Source: Apophysomyces variabilis
Lineage: Eukaryota > Mucoromycota > Mucoromycetes > Mucorales > Mucoraceae
Assembly: GCA_002749535.1 (NCBI GenBank)
Contig: MZZL01000382.1
Location: 1 to 64,000 of the forward strand
Direction: 5' to 3'
Length of the DNA stretch: 64,000 bases
The notes beneath the pieces are model-generated. The model was not told the DNA's origin. It searched no databases and saw nothing but the letters and a program-made list of their open reading frames with translations. A program made the translations under genes and the position numbers. Positions 31,698-49,325 of this stretch are shown one piece after another; the first letter of the stretch is position 1; every line of letters starts with the position of its first letter.

Positions 31698-32707
31698 AAA
31701 TACTGTATTAGCCGAGCAAAACGTCATTTTTCTACATCTTGTTTCCATTTTTCTCCCTTTATCCCGCCGCTGAATGTAATAAAGCGTCATAAGTACTACC
31801 GTTCTTAGGTTACAATGTAAAACTAGTCATCACATTTTTTTGCGTCAGAAGAACAGCCAAAGAGCAAGCTTTGTAAGTAGGCTTGCAAACTAAAAAGAAG
31901 TGATGAACTATGTCCGATTCCTTTACCGATAGCAGACATGTATATGTAAAAAAGCTTACCAGATATTGTTAAATGTATATTTTTTGTTCAAACCATGATT
32001 TCATCTACCATTCTCGGTTTTTGTTAACGGACAACTCTTGTATAAGGACACCATTTGTCGTGTCCAGGTATATTCGTACCGTTGACTAGCCGGACAGTTC
32101 CTATATACGGATCAGCCTAAGCATTCTTCCAGAAGCCGCTCGGTTACCTTGCCATCTTTTCAAGTAAGTGCTTCCATATTTGGTTGACCTTAGTGTGCAG
32201 TTTCTGGACTATTTGGCGTATCCGTTCCTTCCGCTTTTTCTACTGTTTTCCTTGTTGGATTGCAGTATTCTCCTCCTACAATCGAGGTTTGGACTTACTA
32301 GAAGCTCCAAATTTTTCCTTCATGAATTATTCGTTTTTGGTTTGCACCTTCGCATGCACAGTACTGTAACTGATTTTCCACTCTCTTTTTGCAATTAAGG
32401 ATAGATGCGCCTAAACGTTTGCCCAGCGGATACTCCTTCATTCATATAAGTCAAGCACGCAAAAAGAGCTGTGGGCAATTGGCACAAAGGCCTGTACACC
32501 AGCAGAGTATCTGGTCCTACGATAACACGCATCATAAAGGAACCGGGTATAAAAAAAATGGGCACGAATTAGTCTGCTCTGCACGATTTCGCACGGAACA
32601 AAATTTCTTTCTTCCCAATTGGGTAAGGGTGAACATGCTATTTTAGACATAAGCAGCCATCTTCTTACTGCTCTTTGTTTTCCCCTCTCATTCAAAGTAC
32701 CCGCTCC
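31698..32707. other. Intergenic region, UCHL5 3' end and promoter of the EH-domain gene
   Basis: No supported gene. Around 32025-32125 there are several GGACA/TGTCC motifs (GTTAACGGACAACTC, AAGGACACC, CGTGTCC, CCGGACAGTT) that resemble ends of pogo/Tigger-like elements. This is only a hint. Confidence 0.4.
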
Positions 32708-35700
32708 ATGTACTCCAATGCGGGAATGATTCCGCAACAGCTCTCATCTGTACCTTCTAATCCTTCCAAAGGTTATTGGCGTCATTATAATGGCGATTCT
32801 GATCTCAGCATTCTTTAGGAGTTCGCTTTAGCTTCATCACTCCCGCTGACCAACTAAAATTCGAAGATGTATTTGCTCGTGCAGCAAATGGAAGTGGTCA
32901 AATCAACGGTCAGTTGAGACAATGTTTCTTCTTGTATATACTAACATAATCCTGAATAGCCATGGCTGTGCGCGAAATCCTAATCAGATCCAGGCTCGAC
33001 AATGATTCACTTGCAAAGATATGGTATGTTGATAGCAACACAAAGAGCAAAGCTGCTAAATTTGTTTTTCCAGGGATCTCTCATCTATCGCTGGCACGTC
33101 TTATCTTACATTTGCAGAATTTGCGGTGGCGATGTACTTAACCTCTGCCAAACTAGCTGGCAAGCCCATTCCCAACTCTTTGCCGATTGCTATTCGCGAA
33201 GAGACTGAGCTTGCCATGGCAACCATCGCATCAACCGAACCGCAATCATCACAGCCAGCTACGCTACAAAGCTCCGCCAATTATCAGACCCAAACGCCTA
33301 TGCTGACCGGAATGCAGCAGCAGCCTTTAGTAGTGGGTGTTTCACCCTTGCAATCTGCTACTGTACATGCTAGCTTCCAGTTTAACCCCCTCCATCAGCC
33401 ATCCCATCCTCAGCAACAGCAATCTTCAGCTTATCATAATATAATGCAAACGAACTTTAGCCCATCACCCCAAGTCCCTATGATGACTGGAATTCAGATA
33501 CCTCAAAAAAACCGATTACAGAATAGCGATTTCGCCAGCAAGATGATGCCAAATCAGTCTGGCGCGATAAACATGTTGATCCCTAGTCTGGCCGGGGAGA
33601 AAATTTCGTGGAGGATTAGTCCAGAAGAGAAACAGCGCTACCGTGAGATTTTTCATGCCTGGGAACCAACAGGCGCCGGTTACATGTCCGGTGATATTGC
33701 AAAACAGGTTCTATCTCAGTCAGGATTAGCAGAGCATGATTTAATGAAGATTTGGAACCTTGCTGACCGGGAGAATCGCGGCAGTTTGGACGTGGACGAG
33801 TTTGCTGTCGCTATGCATCTGATTTATCGAAAACTTAATAATTTCGAGATCCCTTCGGTGCTACCTACAGAACTAGCGCCTCCTTCCAGTGTTTTGAAGA
33901 AGTTTGTTATTGGTCACCGTAGTCCGTCGTACTTCTCTCCATCCGACTCTGTGGGGACTTTGCATGTAACATCAAGTTCAGTACAATCGTCACATGAGGA
34001 TTTAGACTATGGCTCAGACGCATACGTATCCAGTTCCCGTAGGAATGGAACCAAGCAAAATATTCACGGCGGCCGATTATTGCACGACAGAAACGATTCA
34101 GAGGACGAAAGAGAACAGGATGATGGCCTGCATGACTTACGATACCAAATTAAGGAAGCCCAACGGACATTGGACAATTTGCGCAATGCTTCTGCTGCTA
34201 ATCGTATGACAAAGTCAAGCGCAAGCGAAAAATATAGTTTGGAAGAGCTGAAAGAAAGGATTCGTGAAACACAAGAGCGATTAAGCCATGCATATAGAGA
34301 AAATCCGAGTAGTACAAAGTATGCTGCTAATGCCGAATCACTATTGGAGTTGTTAGAGCAGCAAAAGTCGTTGCAAGAGGAAGTACAATATCTCTGCAAT
34401 CGGGATATTCCTGTTTTGGCACGTCAAATCCGTGGCGCTGCAGCAGAACTAAGAGATGCAAAGGTTCGACATGCACGAAAAAATGATGGTGGGCAGGATT
34501 ACATGGCATTTATTCAACCAACTGGTCCAGGAGGTGCGATTACAGAAAGTGACCGTGTTCGTGCAAAAGCTAAAGCAATGATGGCCGCCCGTAAATCTGG
34601 TATCGGTTCTAGCCGAGATTCTGATTTCGAACTTAAACGGGCAGAAGATGAGAAACAAGCTGCAGATAGACAGGCGGATAGCTTCGAACGTGATATGGAG
34701 AAAACGCGAGAAGCTTTGAGGGATCTCCGCGGTGACTTGAGTTACCTTACGGTAATCCAAGAGTCAAAGACAATGAGAAACAAAAGAAGGTTCGAAAAGG
34801 GACAGGAGCTCTCGTATGAACTGCGACGTTTCATTGAGCAATTGGAGCAGCAATCATCATTTGCGATAAGCCCGTCGCCCTCTTTCTTAGCATCAAAGAC
34901 CAATCCTTTGGCAGGGCCAGCTATCGGATCTTCATCTGTGCAATCCTCTCCAACCACAAACACTACCGCGAAAGGTAATTCTCCGTTGCGTCCAAGGACT
35001 GCAGATGAGATTAAGAAAGAGGTATTACAAGATACATTACGTCTACTGGTTTGATTAACAACTAATAGGCTGAGAGACGGGTACAAGAACGATTGGCGGC
35101 ATTGCATGCTAAGCGAAATCCATCGTCATCGCCGCAAGCTGTCAGTAGTCCTGCGGCTGTCCTGGTACCGGATGAGGCAGAAATTGCCGCTCAACGTAAG
35201 GAATAGAATTCGAAGATAGAATGCACTTTTAATCATAGATATTCAGAGAGGTTGCGGGAAGCAGAAAGGCAGGCGCAGGAAAAGCTCCAAGAACAGGAAA
35301 CGAGACGAATCGAGACCGATGCGCAGAATAATATTAATTTTCAACATATGCAGGAGCAACAACTCCAAGTAGAGCAACAGGAACGTGCCGAAGAGCAACA
35401 CCGCCAAGAACTCGCTGCTGAAGAACAGAGGAAGAGAGAAGAGAGAGAATTGGAAGAGAGAAGAAGGGCTGTGTTTGAAAAAGAGGAGAAACAGAGACTA
35501 GCACGACTAGAAGCATTGCAACGGGCAGAAGAAGAAGAAGAGGAGAGACAAAGAAAGGAAAAAATAGCGGCACAACAAGCCTCTGAGGTAGAAGACGCAA
35601 AGAAGGGTGAATCTCCTGTTCTTGTTGCACCATCTCCGTCTCTTCCACCACCTCCCCCACCTCCACCTCCACCAGCTGCCGCACCATCACAAACAACTGT

Positions 35701-36992
35701 TTCATCTGACCAAAAACCATGCATGTCAACTTCTGCTCCATCTGCTTCAGTACCAGAAACAGCTTCAAAGACAAGCAGTAACAATCCCTTTGCCAAATTT
35801 AAACAAGAAATAAGCACAGCTGAGCCAGAGCAAGAGAGTGCTTCTTCTGCAAAGAGGATGAGCTATAATCCGTTTACCGCATTTTCTGCCTTTTCTGCAA
35901 CGAAAGCTAAGGATGATAGCGATTCGGACGACGACGGCTGGGACGTTGTCAATAATGATGATTCGGACGATGAAAACGAGTTTCCCGCAGCTGGCAGTGC
36001 TAAAAACATGGCAGGGTTACTCTTTGCAGCCATGGCGGAACGTCAATCCAGTAAGTCTTGCAACATATAATTTTACTGTGATAATACTAAAAGCTATGGG
36101 CCCTTTAGCTTCAACGCCTACTGGATCGCCTAAAACGGATCCAAAGAGTTCCTCACCGTCTTCTGCGGTGCCGCCTAACGTCGCTGTTCCTCATCCACCC
36201 CCAACCCCAGCTCCGGCCCCTGTTGTCCCTGTAATTGAATCAACAGCTGCAGAGACAGGTCCTGTAGGCGGTGGTCGCGCAGCATTATTAGAACAAATAC
36301 AGAAAGGCAAACAGCTACGGAAAACAGTGACCAAGGATCGTAGTGCCCCAGCTGTTGCTGGTCGAGTGCAAGATGATAATGCAGTACCTACACCCCAAAC
36401 TGTTCCAGAGGCCACCATAGCAAATCAAACGTCTGCCGTAAAGTTACCATTAGAACCACAGCATCGAGAAGGTGACACCAAAGATTCTCTGGACACTGCA
36501 ATTTCCGATATCCAAACATCCGACGGCAAACGAGGTAAGGAGACCAAGAATTGCTTCAGTGTTGGCTAAAAACGAAAACGGTAGAATATATTGCATTATG
36601 GAGCTATAATGGAGATGGCGTAGATGATTTGAAGTTCGATCAAGACGATATCATCTACGTTGAAGACGCCCAGGATTCCGATGATTGGTGGCATGGAATT
36701 AATGCAAAGACGCATCAATCTGGATATTTCCCGAAAAATTATGTCGAGCTTAAAAAAGGTATTTGCCAGGCTAGAGAGAGTTCATGATAGAGTGTATATA
36801 ACCCGTGGTGTAGACCTAAATATCCCTGCTGCGGCCCTGTATGATTATGATGGGCCGTTGGAGGAAGGATGTTTAAGCTTCCAGGCGGGCGCTTCCCTTA
36901 CCATCCTCAACAAAAACACCGACGATTGGTGGACAGCACGATGTGGAGAAAAGACCGGTCTTGTGCCCGCCAACTATATACAAGAGTTATGA
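32708..36992 (+). CDS. Pan1/intersectin-like endocytic scaffold (EH-EH-coiled coil-polyPro-WH2-SH3-SH3)
   Basis: Exons include 32708-32771, 32819-32908, 32960-33023, 33074-35021 and 35069 onward, ending with SH3 exons to 36992; roughly 1,250-1,300 residues. Two EH domains come first (ITPADQLKFEDVFARA ... LTFAEFAVAMYL; then ISPEEKQRYREIFHAW ... LDVDEFAVAMHL). Long coiled coils and a Glu/Arg/Gln-rich helix follow, then a run of ten prolines (about 35650) and NPF motifs (NNPFAKF, YNPFTAF) that bind EH domains. Next are an acidic patch DSDSDDDGWDVV and a WH2 actin-binding motif (GRAALLEQIQKGKQLRKT). Two SH3 domains close it (ALWSYNGDGVDDLKF; ALYDYDGPLEEGCLSF). EH-EH-CC-polyPro-WH2 is the yeast Pan1 layout; C-terminal SH3 domains are typical of animal intersectin. 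Role: coat assembly and actin nucleation at endocytic sites. Confidence 0.93.
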
Positions 36993-37755
36993 AGGCAAAC
37001 GTCTCTTGCTGTTTAGATTTTCCGTTACCATTAAAGTGACTTTCGTATACATCTGCCAACCCCCTTTTTTGATAATAATTTAAAAAGCCTTAATGGGATT
37101 CTCAGAGGTTGCCCCAGCAACGGAGTCTGTGCCCACTCAAATTCAGTGATCCACTTTCACAAATAACCCAACTATAGTAAAGAATATTTTTGGTTAAACA
37201 AAAAGAAAAGCCTTACTGCAGATTCAATAGAGCAAAATACTCATTCTGTTATAGAAATTCTGATGCTACAGTATCTCCCAAAAACAATTTCGCAAACTAC
37301 GAAAATCGAAGTCGCAGTCCATTGACATTCACTTGGCAGGGAGATGGGTATGGCGTCGTCAGGTTTATGACAGGTATGTAAACATTGGTCAATTCCAACT
37401 CTTATAACACGACAATTAATGTAATTTGTTAGCGTCAAGCCCAGTTTCCAAAATGCGCCAAGTGAATTTGCTAGATGCGACTTTAATTTTTGGAAATAAA
37501 GTACACTGTCAACAACTTAAAAGACAGATGCTCAATGGGCTCTCCGTAGGCTGATCATAAAATGACGTGCAACGTAATCATAACCGAAGAAGAAAACGAG
37601 CAAAGGAAACTACCTTTTAGCTTTTATCAGATATACCAAACTGTGTTAAAGTAGTTGTTGATGCACTAAAGATGATTATGTGGATGGAAAGAAGTAATTC
37701 GGTGACGGTAAAATGGGACAGGATGCAAATGATATTTGTGCTGGATGGTGTTGAT
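36993..37755. other. Convergent 3' intergenic region
   Basis: This lies between the 3' ends of the endocytic scaffold (+) and KDM5 (-). No supported gene. Short frames here have no recognisable domain. Confidence 0.5.
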
Positions 37756-42226
<4,471 letters not shown>

Positions 42227-42433
42227 AACTGGATAAGAAAGTAAGTAGAAGTAATAAAACAACAAGGGAAAAAAAGGGAGAGACGGATTGGATGTTAGAA
42301 TCTCTTCTGTCCGTCTTTGCTGTTTTCCTTCCGCCAATCACGTTTTTTACGAAAAAATTTCCTTCATCTAGGAAAACAGCACATATGTTTGCACAACTGT
42401 CTCTGTCTCTGTCTTTCTCTCTCGCGCGCGCGN

Positions 42434-43607
42434 CAAAATTCGTCTTCACAATCTTCCTCAGTGATTTGCTGTGTTTCCTCGCTCTTTTTATTCTTGGAGA
42501 ACCATTCCTTCTTAAATTTATCGCAGACCTGCTGAAACGATTGAAGAGAGTATTCTTCGCCGTCTTCAAATCCATAATCTTCACCGGACGCGGTAAGACA
42601 TTTCACGCAGAACCAGTCGGTCTTTGGTACGGCTGTGAGCGGCGGGGTTAGGCAATTCATGTGGTAGCCTCGATCACAGCCATCACATAAGAGAATTTCT
42701 TCCTCATTCTCACTGTTATGGCATATCTCGCAAGTTTGAGTACTGTTACTAGCATTATTTTCATCGGATTCTACAGATCAAAAACTTTAACATCAGTACG
42801 GGTCAATCAGTCTAAGCGGTTACCTTGAGGTTTTATACTAGGTGTCATCTTGGACGGATTTTGATCTTTATGCTGTGCGTACCATATTTCGTAAGGAAGA
42901 ATAACACGTTGATAGGCAGATTTAAGAGCATTCGACATGGAAGTACACTGCTTTCGCGTATATCCCAACATGCGACCGATCTCGGCCCATTTTTTCTGTT
43001 GAGTTACCTACCAATCCATGATTGTGATTTAGACACACTGATACAGCACAGTTGGCTAACACCTACCACTTGATATCCGCCTCTAACTGCCACCTCTTTT
43101 TTCAATTTATAGAGGTCAATAGGGCGTTTATCCAATTGTGGAATTTTGTTAACGGGATGGCCCGACAAGCGATGATATTTGTACAATTGACCCAAATAAT
43201 TAACATTAGCCCGTGTTTCACCCTCCATGCTATTTAGTTTTTGTATTCGTGTGCGAAAACGGAATGCCTGTCAAATCAGGTTGATCAACATTGTGTTCCA
43301 TGAGCGGACATGCTTTCCAGCCTACCTTGGTATTTAGGCAAAAGTCAGGCTTGTATGTCGAGGGAGGGACGATCTTGATAATACCATATTGTTCCGCTTC
43401 TGGACGTATTTTCTGTATATATGCGATAGGGTCAACGAAGTCTTCAGCGGAGGGATAATAGGTAGGCGCTTCCGTTAAACCAAAGATACGAGGGCGTGTG
43501 CGTTTTGGGACATCGCTACTTCGGTTGACAGTTGAAAGATCGAATGAGGCAAGTAACTCATCCGCTACACTTTTACTAGTACTTGAAGGTTTCGTCGTCA
43601 AGCGCAT
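42434..43607 (-). pseudogene. Second, partial copy of KDM5 5' exons (artefact, not a real gene)
   Basis: It contains the JmjN, ARID and PHD1 exons, apparently identical to 41053-42226, and breaks off at the N inside the exon after PHD1 with no JmjC following. It should be merged with 37756-42226. The true upstream sequence of KDM5 is what follows 43813. Confidence 0.85.
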
Positions 43608-43813
43608 AACTGGATAAGAAAGTAAGTAGAAGTAATAAAACAACAAGGGAAAAAAAGGGAGAGACGGATTGGATGTTAGAATCTCTTCTGTCCGTCTTTG
43701 CTGTTTTCCTTCCGCCAATCACGTTTTTTACGAAAAAATTTCCTTCATCTAGGAAAACAGCACATATGTTTGCACAACTGTCTCTGTCTCTGTCTTTCTC
43801 TCTCGCGCGCGCG

Positions 43814-44027
43814 CTTTTAAAGTTTAGGGATGTATCAATGGGTCTAACATAGATTTGAGTCAATAGATGAGACATAGCATGTCTATGAACTATTGACCAA
43901 ATGGGGTGTTCGTTATAAGTATATAGACTAATTATACTATCTAAAATTCATCGGAACAAATATAATAGCTTTTTTTTTCTATCCTGAGTCACGCCACTTC
44001 TATATGTCTGCTTTAAACATTTTTTGA
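43814..44027. other. Short intergenic region upstream of KDM5
   Basis: It holds an imperfect hairpin near 43858-43897 (GTCAATAG ... CTATTGAC). Once the artefact is collapsed, this is the true upstream flank of KDM5, and it abuts the 3' end of the sirtuin gene. Confidence 0.45.
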
Positions 44028-45167
44028 TCACCCATCCAATCGAGTTCGAACTTGTTCCAAAACGGTGGTACATCCCAATTCAATTTTCCATGAGGCTAGC
44101 GCATCTGCTCGTGTCGGCCCCAAGTTTAGAATTGCAACGGGTTTCCCTAGAGTTTCCGCTAGTCGTACCAGTCTAAACGATGAATACGTTGCCAGTGACG
44201 AACCAATAACAAGAACTGCTTCAAACTGTCTAACTAAGTTATCTGCTAAGGTCGTAATGGCGGGATCGATATTCTGTCCGAAAAATACAACTTGAGGTTT
44301 TATCCTGGTGCTGGAACATATATGACAAGGTGGTATATCAAAATCTTCGTAAGACACATCCCCAGGTAAATCGACATCACCATCCGGGTTCACTTTGGGC
44401 GGCTGGTTATTCAATGATCGTTGGTAGGCGACCCATGCAGGATTTCGTGCATTTAACCGGTGCTGGTATTGTTCACGATCCGCTGTTGCACCGCATTCCA
44501 AACATTCAACACGACGTAATGTACCGTGCAGCTCTAGTACATGTTCTCGGGAAGTACCAGCTACAAAGTGTAGATTATCTACATTTTGTGTGATAATATG
44601 ACAGATGTATTGGTGTGCAAGTAGCCATGCTAGCGTATGGTGGGTTCCGTTGGGTTGAGCCCGAGACATGCTTGGCCATCCCAAAAATCCGCGAGCCCAG
44701 TAGCGTCGACGATAAAGGTCCGAAGAAATTAATTCATGATAGAAAATAGGTCTATGCGTTGGATTCCTCACATACACACCCTAAAATAGACATAAGTTAA
44801 GTATCACTAAACGGGCAGACGTCTCTTTGCCTCTTTGGACCGGTAATCGGGCACCCCAGAATCAGTGCTAATGCCTAATACAAATCGGCTATCTTTTAAC
44901 TTCGCATTCATTTTAACAAGATGAGAACGAAATATTACCTGCCCCGGTCAAAACTAGGACACGACCGTTATGCTCTCGTACAAGTCTTAGTACAATGTCC
45001 ACTGCTGTGTTCAGATCACTGATAGATGACGATGACGAGGTTACATCCTTTAGGTCCGGAATACGAACAATGGAATTTCGTACTCTGGAGGCAGCAGTGC
45101 TATATCTAATTTGGATAGCTAAAATCGGAATGCGCTGAAGCAACCTGGAATGTATTATTGTGAACAT
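44028..45167 (-). CDS. SIRT4-type (class II) mitochondrial sirtuin
   Basis: Three exons stay in frame: 45167-44939, 44874-44831 and 44780-44028, giving 341 residues. The N-terminus MFTIIHSRLLQRIPILAIQI is basic and amphipathic with a following RYST, a good mitochondrial presequence. NAD-binding and catalytic motifs are present: LTGAG-ISTDSGVPDYRS, TQNVDNLH and the catalytic His in LELHGT. A Zn ribbon has two CxxC pairs (CLECG, CHIC), then VVFFGQN, GSSLATYS and ILNLGPTRAD. The segment RYWARGFLGWPS is typical of the SIRT4 class. Expected function: NAD-dependent deacylase or ADP-ribosyltransferase of mitochondrial enzymes. The second intron (44781-44830) appears to use a GC donor. Confidence 0.9.
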
Positions 45168-48100
45168 GAAGTTCAGCGGAGGATCAAATGAGGGTTTTGT
45201 TTTACTAAAGTGGAATCAATGAATATACCAAAATATCTACGTTTTCACTCTGTCCCTTTGTCTGAACAGAATGGTATGCCTAACTCTCCCAAAATATACT
45301 ATATCTTTGAATAACTTTTGGGGCGCATAGCTGCAAAAGAAAGCCTGCCGTCATAGTAGTTCGATGGGCGGTTGAATAGCTGGACGGGCGGACAAGAAAA
45401 CAGCTGGAAAGCGTGAAAGAACGTCAGAGTAATGATTGAATAAATACCATTAAAAATTTTGATAAAAATATATGTCAAAGAACACAAAGCGTCAAGTGTA
45501 TTCTGAAGAACAATGTATGCTTACAGACGTTGGCTAACAGACCATTCCTCCTTTCTGCGGTTAGAAGCATATATGGACGAAAGAAGTATAATGTGATTCT
45601 TTTGGTGAGGCCGCAAGAGAAACACTTTCATGGCACAGGATGGGCTGCTAAGAAAGATCCACTGGTCTTCAGCATACAATACAGCACTGATATAATGATT
45701 CTACGAGAGAGCTTGCGGAGTTTCACGAAGTCACCATAAGATATGTCTGCTTATCGCATGCCCAAGCTCTGGTCACGCTCCCAACAAAAAGTTCAGCGAA
45801 AAAAGGAGAAAACAAAAACGTAGATATGTCTTAAGTTACATATAAGTTTGGCTTCACCTTATGCGCTCCGAGCATTTAATGCGTCTACTGCATTTATGAT
45901 TGACCAACACGGATTCTACTCATTGCCTTATATAAGGTAAAGAACAAAGCTTTACAAACGATGCCTAACTCATCTCATCGTACTGTGTAGCTTCCTAAAT
46001 CATTTGTTGTCGATTGGTACACTCGCCAGCTGTTCTTTCCTGTTTCTGAAATAGGTAGCTTGCTCATAGGGGATGAATCCCTTTCCAAAAGGGAGCGTTA
46101 ACTACAATGGTAACTTTCAGTGTTACTGTATGTCACTGCAGGAGCTATATGGGTTACAACTTATCAAGCTATGCTTAACAGATCGCTTTTAATTTGTAGC
46201 CAGTATGACTGTGTTGTAGCGGTTCCTACTAAACTTACAGCGACGGTAAGCTCACCTGGGTAATTAACTACAGCGCCGATTGCATCCGATCCTTCTCTAC
46301 CCAGTTTTTAAGTGGCCAACCACTACGGGCCTGCTACCCAACCCATCTGTTCGATACGTATTTTCGCCTGGGATTTGCCTTTATTTAATCTTTTCAATAC
46401 AGTGAAGCTTCATTTTCGGGCTTTGCAAGTAAGAGTTAATTTAGTTTCATCCGGGCTTGTCTATCCCCACCGTTTATTTGCACCAGCCACGTCACTACTT
46501 TTCTAAGCGCACTTGCCCGCCGGAACCAACGAAGGACAATATACCTTGTTATTCAAGGTCTTGTTGCTTTGAAAGAACGTTTCAATCCGGTCGGATGTGG
46601 AATGAAGGTCATTTGTCTTGATATATTCAATAAAGATTCTTCATATATTGAACACCTCTATTCCAATACTTATATATATGGTCAGCACGAAGAACATCTT
46701 TCCGGAGCAGAAGCCCTTACCGTTGGACGATTCGAGCTGGACGTGTCTTCCGAAAAAGCTTAATACACTGTTGTAGGACCTCGATTGGCACGGATATATT
46801 GCTGTCATTCTGACTTGTCAGGATTCCTTCATGGACTTCTTGCTCATCTTTTTCACCCTTTGCTTCAGTATCTTTATCCATCGGTAGCTCCTGTTCTCCA
46901 AGCTGGTGCTGGTATGGTAAGGTCAGGTACTTGTCCAAGTGCCTCCTAAACATCAGAAAAAATTGAATACATGTAAATCCTTGCAGTAACCTATAACGCT
47001 TTACTTGTACAAGGCTTTTGCTTCTTTTTATGAAAAGGTGCCACAGATTTCCACTCCATTTCTTCTACTGGATTTTTCTTCTAGACAAACTCTGCCATTT
47101 TCTCAGCTATAAATAGTACCCGTGTTAAAGTAGGAGAGTTCTCGCGAGATGGCGTCTTTTGAGCATTAGCACGAATGACCGGACCACTACATTCATTCTT
47201 TAAAAAAAGGGCGTTCCATACGTATATTAGGTATGTTTCCACATTATTGACAATATGTAGTTTCGCGTCTATAGAAAGCGATATCAGTCCATCAATAAAT
47301 CCGTTTTATTGCTTGTCAGAGACATACTGGCAATAGTATTGGGAGCATATACAGATGCCACGTCTTTTAGTCGTGGTTGTCAATTTTGGAGAAATGTGGC
47401 GGACTATTTAACATGTTAAACTTGTGATCCATGGTAAGTTTTTGGCCTCCCTTTGCAAGGAACGAAGTATTCGGTATATGTCTTAACCAGGTCTTTTTCC
47501 CATTGCTCACAATCGCCTGTTGGATATGTAAGCTGAGTGCTTGTTCGAAGTTTAAGTTGTTGCATGTATCTCTTCTTTTCCATGGAGCCAGCTAAAACGG
47601 GTTTGTAGGCATGAAGCCATAAACTTACGCTATCAAGAAGAGGGAAAGGGAAAGTCTCGGGGTCGGCAAGTTCCGCTCACCTGCGGACATGGAGATTGAC
47701 TGAATTCATGTCTTCACTGCGAAGTACCTGGTGTTTTTCCGCTTTTTCACGGAATACTTGCTAAACAAGATATTAGCCTATGCCAGCATATGTGAAAAAT
47801 ATACATACTCTCATATACTTGTATTAAGGATTGGGGGTATTGGCCAGCTTTGTCTTACGGGTCGCCCCACTTCTCGGGCCATCCCCTTCGTCAACAGCGA
47901 CTTTTTCTTACTTGATCTTCTTTTTTACGGGGGCCTTGTGCTTCTGGGGATTTGGTAGAAAAAACTGTAACAGTATCTCTGACAGTTGGTAAGAAGGGAG
48001 TACGCGTGAGAGAAAATAAAAGAGAAGGACATTTAAAAGAGCAAGGAAGGAAGAGGAGAGAAGAACAGACAGCGCAAAAATGATTGTTTGAAATTTCTTC

Positions 48101-49325
48101 AGGTGATTTTAGGAAATCGACTCTTTCTAGTGAAAGTCTCTTTTTGGCAATACTGTAGTCTCATTCAAATCATCGAGACCTCAACTTAGTTAACCCGTCG
48201 AGGAAGATCCATTATAAATCAATGTACATCACAGTCCAGGAAGTTTTATCAGCGTAGTCATAACGTCTGAACGACAGACTCTGAGGATTCTCCAATGTCT
48301 TATCAAGGAAGGAAATATGTGAAGTGTTGTCAAATTTTGTTTATCTTGTCTGTTTTCTCTTCATTCCAAACGCGTGTTTCATGATGATGCACTGTTTGCC
48401 ACGTGGCCTATGGATTCTATCTATGTCTATTCGCATAATGGATATGCTGTGCAAAACATGCAATAAGCGGATAGAATATTTATTGCTTCTCGTGCACGAT
48501 ACATCAGCTGACCTGTGGATAGCGCTGCATAATGAAGGTAATGAGCTTGTACAACTTGCAAGTTGTCAATTATCGTTTGAGCTTTAAGTGCACCATAAAC
48601 TGTTATGAGACGAGAGATACTATGGACTATACGCACTCTATTTGTGTCGTACTATCAGAGCACGGGCACTTTAAATTGAGTTACATTCGAGTTTGAGACA
48701 GGCTCTTCTTTAAAAAGAGATTGGGCTCCTTCGGCTGCAATCTGACAGATAGCCTGTTTCCCACTGGAAGCACTAATTCTTGAAAAGCTTCTTCTTCTCG
48801 TTAGTTACGTTCGTTTTCGGATCGTGCTATACAGTATCGGACATTTCTTTGTGTTATTAGCACATGTGTTAATTCTCTTATACTGATGTTTCAGTAGTAT
48901 TCTGCTTTCAGATAATAGGAACCCGTTTTACTATGAGTGATCTTCTTAGATGGTGCATTCTGTTTTAAACCGTTAAATTTTTCAAACACCGCATCAAAAA
49001 ATACCAAGTCTATCAACAGGTTGAAAATTACGATTTTTTCCGTTCTTTCAGGATAGATCTATTCTAAAGCTAATAAACTACAGTTCTATCCTGGAACATC
49101 GTGAAAAAAGCATTTATTGAGGAGTTGATACGGTTTGAAATTTCGTCAGAATATGAAAATTTGGCTGGGAGGGGTCAAATTTCGACAAGGTCTTCTGTGT
49201 ACTTCACCATTAAAAGAAGCGTCGTGTAACATCAAATAGTGAACGTTACACTTGTGCAACATAGCCCATATAATTCGTAGCTGCTGCAGCTTCTGTTGCT
49301 TCTCTCTTTAACTCATTTATCCTAT
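45168..49325. other. Gene-poor 4.2-kb region
   Basis: No gene can be supported. Short frames at 45530-45739, 46312-46506 and 48324-48587 have no recognisable domain. One candidate is listed separately (46717-46953). A 9-bp inverted repeat (CAGGATAGA ... TCTATCCTG) lies near 49050-49100, upstream of the dead transposase. I see no transposon ends or RNA gene. Confidence 0.5.
46717..46953 (-). other. Small hypothetical frame, acidic then basic
   Basis: The minus strand encodes about 78 codons: a charged acidic middle (DKDTEAKGEKDEQEVHEG) and a basic end (VLQQCIKLFRKTRPARIVQR). An acceptor-like sequence (TGATGTTTAG) precedes it, so it could be the last exon of a small gene whose first exon lies near 47050. 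I recognise no family, and phase across the presumed intron does not fit cleanly. Confidence 0.2.

Noticed and set aside
34064..35817. Long frames antisense to the endocytic scaffold gene
   Set aside because: They are mirror frames of a well-supported coding exon with biased codons (poly-Gly/Ser opposite poly-Pro/Glu).
42434..43607. A truncated KDM5 paralogue
   Set aside because: Apparently identical to the real 5' exons, including introns, and breaks at an N in a microsatellite; an assembly artefact.
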